Source: Acanthosepion lycidas (taxonomy: Eukaryota > Mollusca > Cephalopoda > Sepiida > Sepiidae). Taken from it: a DNA stretch of 64,000 nt. Below the pieces are notes generated by a model, which saw nothing but the letters and a program-made list of their open reading frames with translations, was not told the origin of the DNA and searched no databases. The DNA is taken from the NCBI GenBank assembly GCA_963932145.1, contig OZ010580.1, forward strand, positions 6,748,603-6,812,602, in the 5' to 3' direction. Below, one piece after another: positions 1 through 10,819 of the stretch. The position numbers and the translations under genes are program-made. Numbering within the stretch: position 1 is the stretch's first letter; every line of letters begins with the position of its first letter.

Positions 1-1140
1 GACTTTGCCAGTGATACTAAGAACGTAAATACCACAGGAATTACCACATACAACATTTATGTTATGCCTTCATGTAATTGATGGTCGCTTGTTTATGCAA
101 CATAGAACTGAGAGTGATATCTATCAGTGTATATTTTTCCATCACATACATTGACATACATTTAACTTTTTGCTCGTATATGGTGAATGTGCTTTTGAGT
201 GTGTATGGGGACTGTTTAACAGTGCCATTAAGGTCCAAAACATTGTTCATTCTATTCAGTTGCTTTTCCGGTACATGGTAGGTGATTTAATTTTGCCAGC
301 AGAATAATGCCCTTCCACACAATACCTATACTACTCAACAAGCACTGAAGATGCTCAAAAAATTCTTTATCCGGTATAATCACTAGCAAATGATATCTGG
401 CAAATGATAGGACCGTGTTTAGCGATTTCAGTTAGTCCTCCTACAACAGTTACAGTTTTGCGCCAACAGATTCACAAATAGGAAAATTAAATGACGTAAG
501 TTAGTGTTCGCAATCTTTAAGAGCAAATTCACACAGGAATGTTAGATTTTTGTTTGTCTGGCTGCATATCAAATTTTATTTTCTTGGGAACTTGTAATTT
601 TGTTTTTACAAAAATGTATTACTGGTACTTTTTATTTTTTATTTTAGAATATATTTCTACACTTTTATAGAATTTTGACTCCAGTTTGGGTGTTCACTAT
701 TTGCCTATAGCTTAGCTCCTAGTAGATCTACCCCTCCGGGCGAGGGCGGACCTGGGAACAACAGCAATTAAGCGGTGATTCCACGTTCCTCAAGACCTCT
801 CGATCAGGGATCTTGATGTCGGAAGTAGTTTACTTTAATACCCAGGACGAATTGCTAAGTTAACGCCCAAAGAAGATATAATATTTATCAATATGGAGCC
901 TGGATTTTACTTTTAGAATCTGCGCGTTTTGCACAGTCGAGTATTTCCAGTTTTTTAATCCATTTGAATGATTCTCAGCCCATTTAGAGGAGTTAACAAA
1001 TTGTTAAATCATAATTTAGCAGATTATTATTTTTAGAGAAAGTGTATCTCTGCTCAGTCATGCGTTAATTATTATCAGTAAATCAAAATTATCTACGATA
1101 AATTCTTACAATTTAAAAATATTAAAATAGCCAAAAAAAG
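1..1140. other. AT-rich stretch without recognisable gene
   Basis: No open frame of convincing coding quality is visible. A GC-richer block at about 715-870 stands out from the AT-rich surroundings and may be a worn interspersed repeat, but I see no second copy in this window and cannot name it. Confidence 0.4.
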
Positions 1141-1179
1141 GTTGATAAGCTGTAAAAAATCAAATCAATCAAACCTATT

Positions 1180-1490
1180 CCCTGTTCGGCTAACTTTTTA
1201 AGCAAGATTGTTAAGTAGGTTACGCGTTACTTTCCTGTCACCCTTACCTTTCATATATCCTGTGAGTATCCCATTCTCTAAGCCCTCTTTCCGCATTATG
1301 TGCCCTAGAAATTTTTCTAAAACTTCGTCGTTTCTCACTTGTTCAATCCATAGTGTTCTCAGTCTCCTTCTGTAGAACCCGATTTCTGTTGTCTTAAGTC
1401 TCTTCTTCATCTAAAACGAGATTGTCCAGTATTTGCTGTCACAGAAGAGTATTGCTATTTACATCACAGTCCAGCACTCTTTTCTTTGTT
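1180..1490 (-). mobile_element. LINE 3' fragment (APE-type non-LTR retrotransposon)
   Basis: The minus strand encodes a tail typical of a mollusc/arthropod endonuclease-reverse transcriptase LINE. The segment after the RT domain reads FYRRRLRTLWIEQVRNDEVL, then FLGHIMRKEGLENGILTG. The same tail occurs intact at 59165-59530 on the plus strand, which fixes the family. Only the last part of the protein is present, and the segment between the two motifs (KTKR...IRKRQ in the better copy) is deleted. 5'-truncated copies like this are the normal product of incomplete target-primed reverse transcription. The copy is dead. Clade (RTE-like or CR1-like) is not assigned. Confidence 0.8.
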
Positions 1491-1639
1491 TCGAATGAAT
1501 TCTAATCAATCAATCGAACTATATTAACTGTACGTACAATCTTGCGTCATTTGAAGCGCATATTCAGGATTTTGTAATTTTATTTTCACTTAGTTTATTT
1601 AAAAATTATTATGAATAAAAACAAAACAAAACAATGATT

Positions 1640-2045
1640 CGTCTGAGAATTTCATACAAAAATCAATGAAAATAACGACATCTGGTACTGGTTATTGGGG
1701 AAAATTAGTCTGAAACGTCCCAGTTAAAAATCACAATAAAGATGGGGACAGTCTAAAATTTTATTGAATGTAAAGAAATCATTTAAATATCCCCGACGAA
1801 AATAACAATAAGACAGCCTACAGTATTTATCGAACTCTAAATAACAACGTCTAAAAAATCTCAGTAAAAATAACAATAAATTTGGGGATACGCCAACATT
1901 TTATTGGATATAAACTAATCACAAAATTTCAGTCAAAAAAAAAAGAAAAGAATATCATGGCAGCCAAAAATATTTATAGAAAATAAACAACGACTCGTCT
2001 AAAAATCTCAATAAGAAAATAATGGCGAAATTTAGAATAGTCCAA
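1640..2045. repeat. Degenerate AT-rich tandem repeat, ~70-bp units
   Basis: About five imperfect units recur, marked by the core phrase GTCTRAAA...TCTCAGT followed by AAAATAACAATAA and then a GGGGA...ATTTTATTG segment (about 1643, 1705, 1790, 1848 and 1995). Spacing is irregular and divergence is high, so this is an old tandem expansion. Function is unknown. Confidence 0.45.
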
Positions 2046-2049
2046 AGTT

Positions 2050-3030
2050 TGTTTTTTTTAATTGTATATACACGACACATCGCTAAATCGTGAAGAGAAC
2101 TTCATGATAAATCCTTTTTAAATAAAAGTGGATATAAAAATAAAGTAATTCTCGTGGTGAAAATTTGGATTGTTAATAGAAACTGAAGTGGTCCGTTCGT
2201 TAAATATTCATCGTCTTCTGTGTGCAGCGGAAGGAACAGACTAATATGGCAGCCGTATGAAAATGAATGGACTTAGAATATCTAAGTATGAAATATTATC
2301 ACTTGCATTCAACTAATTCGTAGAAATCCCTAGCTAATCTAATACTATTGCAATCTCAGATTTTTTTTTATATAAATGAATATTGTACAGCAATGAACAT
2401 AGGTATGTATAATCATTTATTATTTTCTCATTTTTCAACTTAATATCAGATAATATACACACACACACCTACATCTATCTATCTTTCTCTATATACATTT
2501 GTGTCTGTACGTATGTAAGACATGATGTTATTCCATTTGGTTTCCATTTTCATCGAGAAAAGAATTGGAAGAATGCTGAATTCCAAATTGGATATGGGAT
2601 AATCTTGTGACAGGTGTCTTCCTTTCGTTCCGCGAATTAAATCAAATTAATTTGATTAAATTCCTGAAACGAAGCTCGAGAAATAAATGTCCATATCTTT
2701 ATCTCTGTCGGTCGTCAGATATGTATATCAACGTTCACATCTCAGAATATACACTCACATATATATGGATGCATGCTAAACTAAATAAATGTATATCTAC
2801 CTGTATGTTCAATTGAATAGGCTTAAGCTATAAGAATTATTGATATATTAATGGATGTATAGTTATACATATTTTATAGATCAACTCCATCACTCGCGGT
2901 CTCACATCTGTTAAATTCAGTCAAGTTAAACCTCGCCCCGTATCAATGTTTCCAGATTTATTTATTAGTCTATACCTACACATATGTCTAAGTCTATTCA
3001 TCTCTCTCACTATTTATCTATGTCAGTCGG
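2050..3030. other. Unannotated AT-rich stretch
   Basis: Short CA/TCTA runs near 2458-2500 are the only structure noticed. Open frames here lack coding character and match nothing I recognise. Confidence 0.35.
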
Positions 3031-3032
3031 TT

Positions 3033-3033
3033 C

Positions 3034-3090
<57 letters not shown>

Positions 3091-3175
3091 GTTCATCTCT
3101 ATCTATCTATCTATCTATCTATCTATGTTCATCTCTGTCTATCTATCTATCTATCTATCTATCTATGCTACTTTC

Positions 3176-3212
<37 letters not shown>

Positions 3213-3219
3213 GTTCATC

Positions 3220-3260
<41 letters not shown>

Positions 3261-3277
3261 ATATCTATGCTACTTTC

Positions 3278-3330
<53 letters not shown>

Positions 3331-3375
3331 TGAGTGTGATCCACTATGTATCTATCTGTCTGTCTCAGTCTTATG

Positions 3376-3417
<42 letters not shown>

Positions 3418-3418
3418 A
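3033..3418. repeat. (TCTA)n compound microsatellite
   Basis: About 385 bp of ATCT/TCTA tetranucleotide repeat, interrupted periodically by GTTCATCTC and GCTACTTTCAT phrases. The interruptions recur in order, so a higher-order unit (about 65-70 bp) was itself duplicated. The long Ser-Ile-Tyr-Leu open frames here are translations of the microsatellite, not genes. Confidence 0.95.
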
Positions 3419-3419
3419 G

Positions 3420-3820
3420 TTTTCATCACAACATTTTCGTTCTGGTAGGGGAAATGTTATAATTTGGAGTAGAAATTCATCTGAATCAACATATTTCAAC
3501 GGATATTTTTATGCTTACATATGACCTTTAATTCATTTCACTATTCTATTTTAAATTCAATTAAGAAAAACATTAACAACCTTTAAAATATAATCTCAAC
3601 CAAAAATGTATTATTCAGATATTTTTATTAAAATTTAAATTATTTAACGATCTCTACTCAGCACCTGACGATTCCGTTGTGCATCAAACTCATAGTCGTT
3701 CTATCGGCGAGGGAAAATGTATATTATTTAATATACATTTTACAGCACAGTTATATAACTATCTTATCTTATCGAGAACTATCTTATTAACAGAAGCACT
3801 CAATATGCGACAACTTATAT
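3420..3820. other. Unannotated AT-rich spacer
   Basis: Nothing recognisable between the (TCTA)n and (CA)n/(TA)n microsatellites. Confidence 0.4.
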
Positions 3821-3824
3821 TCAC

Positions 3825-3825
3825 T

Positions 3826-3880
<55 letters not shown>
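3825..3880. repeat. (CA)n-(TA)n microsatellite
   Basis: A CA-dinucleotide run passes directly into a TA run. The same CA/TG-next-to-TA transition recurs at about 28.3, 32.75, 36.3, 38.3 and 42.75 kb, which suggests a common mutational origin. Confidence 0.95.
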
Positions 3881-3882
<2 letters not shown>

Positions 3883-3884
3883 TC

Positions 3885-4530
3885 TGCTTCTCAAGATTGA
3901 AAATGGATAAAATGGCGTTTTGCTGTAGGAGAAATGATTTTGGAATTTTGGGAAACTCTTGAAGTCAGATAGTCTGGCACCTGATAATTTACTCTGTCTG
4001 CTGTTGCAGTGTTTCAGTAATCAGACCTTTGTCAGAAACACTGAAGGAAGGACAGAATAGGAAGAATTCTTTCGTTTAAAATGATGCTATCTCTGTGATT
4101 ATAATTATTAAGATGTGGGTCCTAATTTGAATATCCCCCGAAATATTGAAGCTCTTTTCATATCAGACAATATTTTAAAAAAAAAGCCAGAAAACAATTT
4201 TCCTCGTAATAAATTACTTATTAAACGATTTCAATATATAGAGTGTAAAAATAGTGTATTTATGCAGCTATCGTACGTTTAAACAATGGTTTATTTACTA
4301 GAAAAAACAACGAACGTTTGTTAATCCTTTTGACGAGCTTCTGATGGTGTTTAGTCAGCGGCTTGATGTCGGTTGAAAACTTCTTGAAAGTATGTATAAT
4401 TCACCAACTAATTTCTATCATCGGTGGTCATTTTCAAAGGGCGTATGTAGAATCTTACTGAACAAATCCTAACGAGAGAAACAACAAAAATATGGTTATA
4501 TGTCCGAGTTGTCGTCATCATCTTTAGTTA
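3885..4530. other. Unannotated AT-rich spacer
   Basis: No coding potential, RNA gene or repeat partner within the window was noticed. Confidence 0.35.
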
Positions 4531-4659
4531 GTATCTAAGAATTTCTTTTGTTGATAGTTTCCTTTATGATAATGACTAAATAGACCAATTCTTTTATGGC
4601 AGAGTCGATAGAATTGACTACATGGTAATGTTGATGGAGGATGAGGTTCATTTTCTTGA

Positions 4660-5005
4660 GCTTTCTAGCTTGCGGATTCATTTCTTCCTTTCCTTTTCCG
4701 GTAGCTTCGAAGATTTTGGTCCGATGTTGATGGAACACGGCTAATTGTTACGGTCTCGGGCTTGTGTTTCAAACGATTTAAACCAGTGGTTTTCAGTGTT
4801 GTTTCAAGTTGGTCCTTGTATCTTCGAAGAGGGCAACTCTGTGGTCTCTTCCTTGAAGTGAACTCGCTGAATAAGACTTGACGTGCGAACCTTGACTCTT
4901 TCATTCTATCTAAACGTCCTGACCATCGAAGGCGGTGTTTCAGGATCAGCGATTCGATGCATTGACTGTAGGCTCTTTTCAGGACTTTGGTGTCGGTCAT
5001 ATAGT
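4660..5005 (-). mobile_element. LINE C-terminal fragment, second type
   Basis: The minus-strand open frame carries the post-RT region of a non-LTR retrotransposon: SQCIESLILKHRLRWSGRLD, then R-M-K-E-S-R-F-A-R-Q-V-L-F-S-E, a K-R-P-Q run and RRYKDQLETTLKT. This is the well-known LINE motif pattern of HQLRWAGHV.RM...LP...LY.EL..GKR..G....RYKD.LK. The same region occurs, diverged, at 63603-63950 on the minus strand. The endonuclease and RT domains are absent, so this is a 5'-truncated dead copy distinct from the FYRRMLR-type LINE found elsewhere in the window. Confidence 0.75.
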
Positions 5006-5208
5006 ATACTCAATTGATTGTCAAGATTATTCCCAGTACTAAATTACTAAAGGAACCATTTGGAGATAAATCGCCCGGATGAGGCATGCGAAACACGCTT
5101 TAAGTATAGACAATTGATTGTATTCGATTTTAATGGAAGCAACCATACACAAATATTAATTTGAAAGACCACATTACAGCATTTGAGGGTAATATATTTA
5201 TTAATATA

Positions 5209-6000
5209 CAGGGTGTTTCAAAAAGAATACGCCAAAATCATCACGTGATGTGTCAAAAACGAAAACAAATTACAAATCTCTAGCATGAACACATGTGTTG
5301 TATATACATTCAAGTTTCATTTCATGTTTTATAAGTGGCCACTACCGGCAGCGCAGACATCATCAAGCCGATATGAGAATTCCTCCCAAACACGCCTCAG
5401 CATGCCACGGTCTACCGTGTTGATTGCAGCTTTTATTCGATCTTTCAAGCCATCGATACTTGCTGGAAGTGCTGGAACATAAACTTGGTCTTTAACATAC
5501 CCCCACAAGAAAAAGTCACACACAGCTAGGTCCGGCAGGCCAAGCACAGAGAGCAAGGTCATTAGCACCTCTCCTCCCAATCCATCGCTGAGGCATGTTT
5601 TCATTCAGATGAGCTCTAACCCCGAGAGGCCAATGGGGTGGTGCTCCATGTTGCTGAAAAATGAAGTCATTCGAATCTTCCTGCATTGTGACAATGGCAT
5701 TTGTTTTCCCGAACTCAAGCACTGTTTTTGCGTGCTTGAGTTCGCGAAAACAAATGCCACTGTCGCAAAAACAAATGCCATTGTCACAAAAACAAATGCC
5801 TTCTGCTGAGGAGTTGCGATTTTGATTGATCTTCCCACAATTCAGCTGAACCGGAAGTTATACTAACGACAGCGGTGAAACTGACACCCAATCGAACTTT
5901 GATAACTACCCTATCAAATAACCACTGATTGAGTCCACTACAATGCTATAGACCTGAAAAAATAGCGCAATGATTTGGGCGTATTCTTTTTGAAACACCC
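5209..6000 (-). mobile_element. Deleted Tc1/mariner-superfamily transposon with intact TIRs
   Basis: Terminal inverted repeats of about 24 bp bound the element: GGGTGTTTCAAAAAGAATAC at the left, and its complement at the right (about 5977-6000), with TA on both sides as target duplication. The minus strand encodes the C-terminal half of a DDE transposase: FQQHGAPPHWPLGVRAHLNE, RWIGRRG, then PDLAVCDFFLWGYVKDQVYV and a helical tail ending in YRLDDV. The N-terminal DNA-binding region is missing and the frames are broken, so the copy is non-autonomous. A 65-bp palindromic insertion sits at 5688-5757 inside it. The good TIRs suggest it was mobilised in trans. Confidence 0.85.
5688..5800. repeat. 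Palindrome plus short tandem inside the transposon
   Basis: ATGGCATTTGTTTTCCCGAA is followed by its near-perfect complement (AAAACAAATGCCA by 5757), giving arms of about 30 bp. The phrase AAAACAAATGCC then repeats twice more at about 20-bp spacing. This interrupts the transposase sequence. Confidence 0.7.
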
Positions 6001-6002
6001 TA

Positions 6003-6290
6003 TATGTTATGTGCCATGCGTGATACACGTTTAGGCGATCATACATATTTCGATACATGACTGACAAGGCAGATTTTTTTCCCGTTTATTTATGCGGCAG
6101 ACCAGTTGCCATCCAAAGCTATAGAAACCGGTCTGTTTTGCTATTTACTAATAGCTAGGGGGAGAAGAAGAGGATTCATACCTTTCCCGCGTAAGTGAAT
6201 GTATCGGATCTGGCTGTAATTCGAACTCTACTCTCCGATTGCTTAATCCGAGCCGCTATCCATTACTGCACCATGCCTCCTAATATATAA
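6003..6290 (-). mobile_element. SINE S2 (tRNA-headed), minus orientation
   Basis: Read on the minus strand, a tRNA-like head starts near 6290 (GGTGCAGTAATGGATAGCGG as A box, then GAGAGTAGAGTTCGAATTAC as B box) and is followed by a body matching the S2 copy at 43300-43615: a CTTACGCG...GGAAAGG segment, CTTCTTC, GATGGCAACTGGTC and GATACATGA...GATCG near the 3' end. The element abuts the right end of the Tc1/mariner copy, so the insertions are nested. Transcription by Pol III is expected for a young copy; this one is diverged. Confidence 0.8.
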
Positions 6291-6304
6291 TATTCTACTA
6301 ATAT

Positions 6305-6440
6305 AGTTATTTTCCAAGCGTAGGTTAGATGTGGCACATGGCCGAAAGTATGGGGTACCCTGTGAGGGTCAAACTCACTACTCAGTTGCAATTCTTCTAG
6401 CGAGACAAGCTTGCTAACCATTACACCGCCTCGAGGTACC
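6305..6440 (-). mobile_element. SINE S3 (tRNA-headed), minus orientation
   Basis: The minus strand reads GGTACCTCGAGGCGGTGTAA (A-box region TGTAATGGTTAGC), then a B-box-like GTGAGTTTGACCCTC, then CCCCATACTTTCGGC and TGCCACATCTAACC. The same series occurs at about 48105, 49612, 60788 and, 3' part only, 60718 and 62418. This defines an approximately 135-bp SINE family in the window. Confidence 0.8.
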
Positions 6441-6464
6441 CTAAAATTCTACTAATATATAAAA

Positions 6465-6775
6465 GGACAAAATCAAGCAGGTGCAGAAGTTTAAGTGTCT
6501 TGGTAGTTACTGGTATTGGAAAATGTGTCAAAACTAATAGAAGAACCGGAGGAATAGAGAACTATATCTTCTAGAAACTAAGCAAACTATTAAGAGACAG
6601 GAAAAAATCGTTAGAAAGAAAGAAAAACTGTGCGTAACAATCTAATCGATACGGAATTGAATACTGGAAATCTTTTTCACAGACCGAGAAGAGAACCGAT
6701 GCCAAAGAAAGTGGTTCTACGGAAGCCCTAAGATTACGATGGGCGGAACACATGAGTAACAACGAAGTCTAAAGC
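6465..6775 (+). mobile_element. LINE fragment, strongly decayed
   Basis: Three frames between 6465 and 6775 give pieces of the RT-thumb and post-RT region: IKQVQKFKCL, a RDRKKSLERK-like run, and RWFYGSPKITMGGTHE-like sequence corresponding to MWFYRRMLRISWTERVSNDE in the copy at 59165. Frame changes and stops are frequent, so this is an old copy. Confidence 0.6.
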
Positions 6776-6810
6776 TAAATAGTAACCACAAAGAAACTCA
6801 TACTAAAAAT

Positions 6811-7362
6811 CTGAAAGTGATGTCTCAATTATTCGGACTATTGTCCTCATCTTTGTCGCCATATTTATTAAAACGTTTCGGCCGTTGTACGCTCCAGCCT
6901 TCTTCAGGTGGTTAACGCCTTTATCCAGTGGATAAGGGCTCAATGGATAAAGGCGTTAGTAACATCCAGTGACAAGAGTGTGAGTTCAATACCTGGTTAA
7001 GGCAGAGGAGAATTAACAGGAGATAACTGATAACTGACATCCATTAAACATGGCACGTGGAACTAGAACAGTCTACTCCAGTGAGTGAAATAAAGGGTTA
7101 AGTTCGACATTCCAACCACCTGAAGAAGGCCGAGCGTACAACGGCCGAAACGTTGTAATAAATATGACGACAATGGTGATGACAATAGTCGGAATAATGT
7201 AAATAGTGTACATAATACCTCATCTAAAAAATATAGACATATACTGAAGGGCCGAAGCGTTGTAATAAATATGACGACTATGGTGAGGACAATAGTCCGA
7301 ATAATGTAAATAGTGTACATAATACCTCATCTCAAAAATATAGACAGATACTGAGATGTCTC
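6811..7362. mobile_element. S1 foldback element (Pol III-like head, inverted tail arms)
   Basis: A minus-oriented S1 tail (6815-6910) runs directly into a complete plus-oriented S1 copy (6930-7240), and the last ~108 bp of that tail is repeated in tandem (7246-7353). The S1 copy has a tRNA-like head (TCAATGGATAAAGGCG as A box, GTGAGTTCAATACCTGG as B box), a body containing ATGGCACGTGGAACTAGAAC, a hammerhead-like CACCTGAAGAAGGCC...GGCCGAAACGTTGTAAT segment and a TACCTCATCT...ATATAGACA 3' end. Opposed arms make the locus a large potential hairpin. Related copies lie at 10.06, 40.09, 54.74, 59.75 and 60.12 kb. Confidence 0.8.
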
Positions 7363-7490
7363 AAATTTCTGGGAAGCATAATCAGATAAGCAGGCGTAGA
7401 CAATTTAACACTCACAGAATATGTGAGCAGCGCGGATGTCTTAAAGGAAGTAGGAACAATGTCTACAATTACGCCTATAATAAGAAAGAG
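7357..7490 (+). mobile_element. LINE 3' fragment
   Basis: The plus strand encodes LKFLGSIIR followed by VDNLTLTEYV, matching the post-RT RQIKFLGHVMRKDGLENLIL motif of the copy at 59165. It may be the continuation of the 6465-6775 fragment, interrupted by the S1 element. Confidence 0.6.
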
Positions 7491-7505
7491 CTGAAATGTC
7501 TAGGA

Positions 7506-7600
7506 TAGGCATGGGTAACCTTTTCCGACCAATGGGCCGCATCAGATAAAACACATCTTAAAGCGGGCCGCACTACTAAGAAGATTATTGAAAATTAACT
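7506..7600. mobile_element. hAT-like transposon end
   Basis: TAGGCATGGGTAACCTTTTC followed by TGGGCCGC and GCGGGCCGCAC resembles the terminal region of hAT superfamily elements (CA/TAGG.RTGGGCAAC... with GGCC-rich subterminal motifs). Only one end is recognisable, so the extent is unknown. Confidence 0.4.
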
Positions 7601-8094
7601 TTTCGTCGAAAGTGTCTCAGCCTTTTTCATTACAGAAGACCATACGTCTATGGAACTGTCTTAGAATGGAGAATTATTCATTGTTTTTAGAGAAAAGATT
7701 TTTTAATAATTAAAAAATCATGTCTCGCTATAATATTATCACAGATGTTATTGTTACATATAATTTCTTTCTTATTTTTTCATTGAAAATAAAAAAAAAA
7801 TAAAAAAAATATATTTCCCTAGAAAAAAAGACATAAGAACTTCCGGTTCTAAAGCAAATATTTATTCGCATGATCTTCCTTAGTGAAAATCGCCAGTCGT
7901 TTAAAGTGATGAAAACGTTACCATAAACAAAAAGTTACAACATTCAATAAATAATTGTACTTAAATCATTGTTTATATACGTGGTTATGCGTGAGAATAT
8001 GTGAGTGAACAAGTGAGGACAAAACGAAATGAACCAAATTTTAAAAAGATTTATTTTTCGTCGGGAAATGCGGCATACCATTTAGAAGGTTACA

Positions 8095-8330
8095 TATGAC
8101 CCAACGACATATAATGAGAAAAGATGGCCTAGAGAATCTAACATTCATAGGGCATACTGAAGGCAAGACAAAGAGGTGAAACAGCATGTAACTTTTTAAG
8201 CTTGTGCGGATGGACGACAGAAATGGTACAAGGTAAAAATAAATGAGATAAAGCAAAAATGACTGGAAGCTATGGTGAGACGTTATCGATCACACCCTGG
8301 CAGCACTTGGCACATAATTGAGAGAATAAT
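8095..8330 (+). mobile_element. LINE 3' terminal fragment
   Basis: Plus-strand translation gives RKDGLENLTFIGHTEGKTKR, the hallmark motif of the LINE family seen intact at 59310-59360, followed by weak similarity to the remaining tail (KWYKVKINEIKQK, HTLAALGT). It is 5'-truncated and frame-broken. Confidence 0.7.
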
Positions 8331-8334
8331 CGTG

Positions 8335-9480
8335 TGGTAAACTTAAAGAAAGCGCACAATTTTAAGTCCCCGTAAAACAGGTAGCGTTTAGAAATATATT
8401 CAATTTTTAATAACAAAAATCAATGTTTGAAACCTATGTAACGCGAAGAAGGTCTGAGAATTAAAATGCCGTTAATTTTTATTGAAATTTCGAAGAATAA
8501 GATTACTATATGAAATAAAAGGATTCGAATTAAAATGTTGAATTTCTGATACAATTTGGTTGTTTCTGATTTATAATGTACAAGACTGATCGCAGGGGCG
8601 ATGGAATATAATGTATAAAGATTCCAGTTATTTTTATTTGCCTAAGCTAGCCTCACTTGGAACAAATATGTTTACTTGAAGAGTTATGCCATTACCTCTT
8701 TGCCGGTGTTACACTTTAAAATAAAAAGTAAATGGTCATCCAATGTAAAACAATTTAATTGTTCCAAAGAGAGGTAATGACATTAGAGCAATTGAATAAA
8801 ATTGAGCTGAGACAGTCAATTGAATTTTGCAATATGGTAAAATTGGCCAGCCAAAAAATGCTTTTGTCTTTAATTGGCCAATTTATAGTATCGTGTGTTG
8901 GGGAAGATGAAACTATCGTTCGGTGTAGGTGATAGGAACACGGTAATCGAATTAGAGCAAATTCATCAAAAAAAGCTTTTTTTTTAAAATCTCTTCTTGA
9001 AGTATTGATTCAAATCAAATCATCAAACATTAATTCGAGGCGAAAGTGTGACAGACTTTTTGTTCATTTATATGTCTTTGAGCGAACGATATGATTTTTT
9101 TTTTATCTACAAACAAGTGCTAAATATTATTTTCAGTTAAAATGCAATCTTTCGTCATTCTCCATCTGTCCAAACCGAAGTTTATATATGACTTTTCATT
9201 CACAAAAAAAAAAAAAAAAATAGTAGTGAAGTTTACATCCAGTTAAATTGCAAAGTTTCGGATTTCAGACGTTAAACGTTGGCTTCCAGTTAAATTGCAA
9301 TGGTTCGTGATTCAATGTCTGTCCAAGACAAACACGATTTATAATATTTTGATGACAACAAACACTCGATGCAACTTTTGTAATGTTAACAAATACTCGT
9401 TGCCACTCTCGTAATGCTCTTTGTAATGCTCGCAATAATAGTACTTGCTCGATATTACTCGCTCGAATAGTAACCACCGT
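8335..9480. other. Unannotated AT-rich stretch
   Basis: The only structure noticed is a weak inverted repeat: ATGCCATTACCTCTTTG at about 8687-8703 faces CAAAGAGAGGTAATGACAT at about 8764-8782. No gene is visible. Confidence 0.35.
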
Positions 9481-9742
9481 ATAGTGATCCGTATAGTAAT
9501 CTGTATAGTGATCTGAATAGAGAAATAGTATAGTGAATAAAGCAAAGAATAGCGGTCCGTATAGTAATAGAGGATAGACTAGAAATAACGATCAGAATAG
9601 TAATAGAGGATAGACTAGAAATGAGGATCAGAATATTAATAGAGGATAGACTAGAAATGACGATCAGAATATTAATAGAGGATAGACTAGAAATGTCGAT
9701 CAGAATACTAATAGAGGATAGACTAGAAATGACGATCGTTGA
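9480..9742. repeat. 36-bp minisatellite
   Basis: About five units with the core AATAGAGGATAGACTAGAAA follow each other from about 9563 with little divergence. A simpler GTATAGTRATCYG repeat precedes them (9480-9560). The 109-residue serine/isoleucine open frame on the minus strand is a translation of this array. Confidence 0.85.
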
Positions 9743-10059
9743 GATCTTACGGCACCTTCTACTTATGCGTTCTTTTATGGTCACGTGATCTAATTCAATA
9801 ATGGGATCGACTGTGTTTGCTCACTGGCGATCTATGTTCAAACTCAATTGTCGGCCTCGACACTTTATTCCTATATAACATTTTTTCATCTACTGCTAAA
9901 ATTATTTTTCGAAGCAAATTGCCTTTTCATCATTTTCTATCTGTCCAAACGAATATCCTTATCCGTGACACCGTAGCTTGAATTTACGCGAGAACTTTCT
10001 AAGCATTCAGACAGGAAGTTTTGTGCTAATTTCCTAGACGATGTGTTGCTGTGTTATAC

Positions 10060-10640
10060 ATTAATTGATATCTGAGATGAGTATTGTAGTTATTTACACT
10101 AATTACATTCTTCGAACTGGTGGCCTCATCTTTGTTGCCATATTCATGACGTTTCAACCGTTGTACGCACCGGCCTTCTTCAGGATATTTGAATTTCGAA
10201 TCGAACCCATTATTTCGTTCACCGGTTTAGATTGTTCTAGATCTACGTGCCACGCCTCTCACAGATATCCCAGTATCAGTTATTTCCTTTTTAACTCAAT
10301 TCTCAAGTTTTGGTCCCCTCTGCTGTAGCCAGGTATTGAACTCACAGTTCTTTGATTCAAGTCCCTGGATTCAATCAACGCTTTTATCCATTGGGCCGTG
10401 TGCTCCTGAGATTTGTGTTAAAAGGCCGATAATTGATACTGAGATATCTGGAAGAGACGTGACACGTGGAACTAGAACAGTTTACCAGGGCGGACGAAAT
10501 AAAGGTTTCGATTCGAAATTTCAGTCACCTGAAGACTGGAGCGTACAGAAATCGAAACGTCGTGAATATGGCAACAAAGATGAGGACAGCAGTCCGAACA
10601 ATGTAAATAGTGTAAATACATTGATAAAGTATAGGTCCTT
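10060..10640. mobile_element. S1 foldback element, head-to-head pair
   Basis: A nearly complete minus-oriented S1 copy (10070-10420: inverted tail, CACGTGCCACGCC body, and tRNA-like head whose complement shows GGATAAAAGCG) is followed by a plus-oriented copy starting near 10430 (GACACGTGGAACTAGAAC, CACCTGAAGACTGGAGCGTAC, GTCGTGAATATGG, GTAAATAGTGTAAATA). The outer ends are both S1 tails in inverted orientation. Divergence from the other loci suggests an older copy. Confidence 0.75.
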
Positions 10641-10819
10641 TTAATGTATTAAAGTTCTATCAATACAAGGCTCAAGAGCCATTCAAAGTAGAAGGTTACA
10701 GTATAAATAGCTATGATGAATGCAGTGTGGCATGAATGAAAGAAGAATTGATAGGAAGTGAAGACTATGAGCATATGCAGGACAGATAAGTATTGGAGCT
10801 TGAGGTTAAAACGGTAAGA

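Noticed and set aside
2946-3419. Overlapping open frames of up to 157 codons rich in Ser-Ile-Tyr-Leu
   Set aside because: They are translations of a TCTA microsatellite; the same composition appears at every TCTA block.
7120-7170. S1 CTGAAGA...GGCC...GGCC-GAAACG as a functional hammerhead
   Set aside because: Core words fit, but there is an extra base before stem II and the sequences expected to form stem I (upstream CCAAC, downstream ATAAATATGG) do not pair. Kept only as hammerhead-like.
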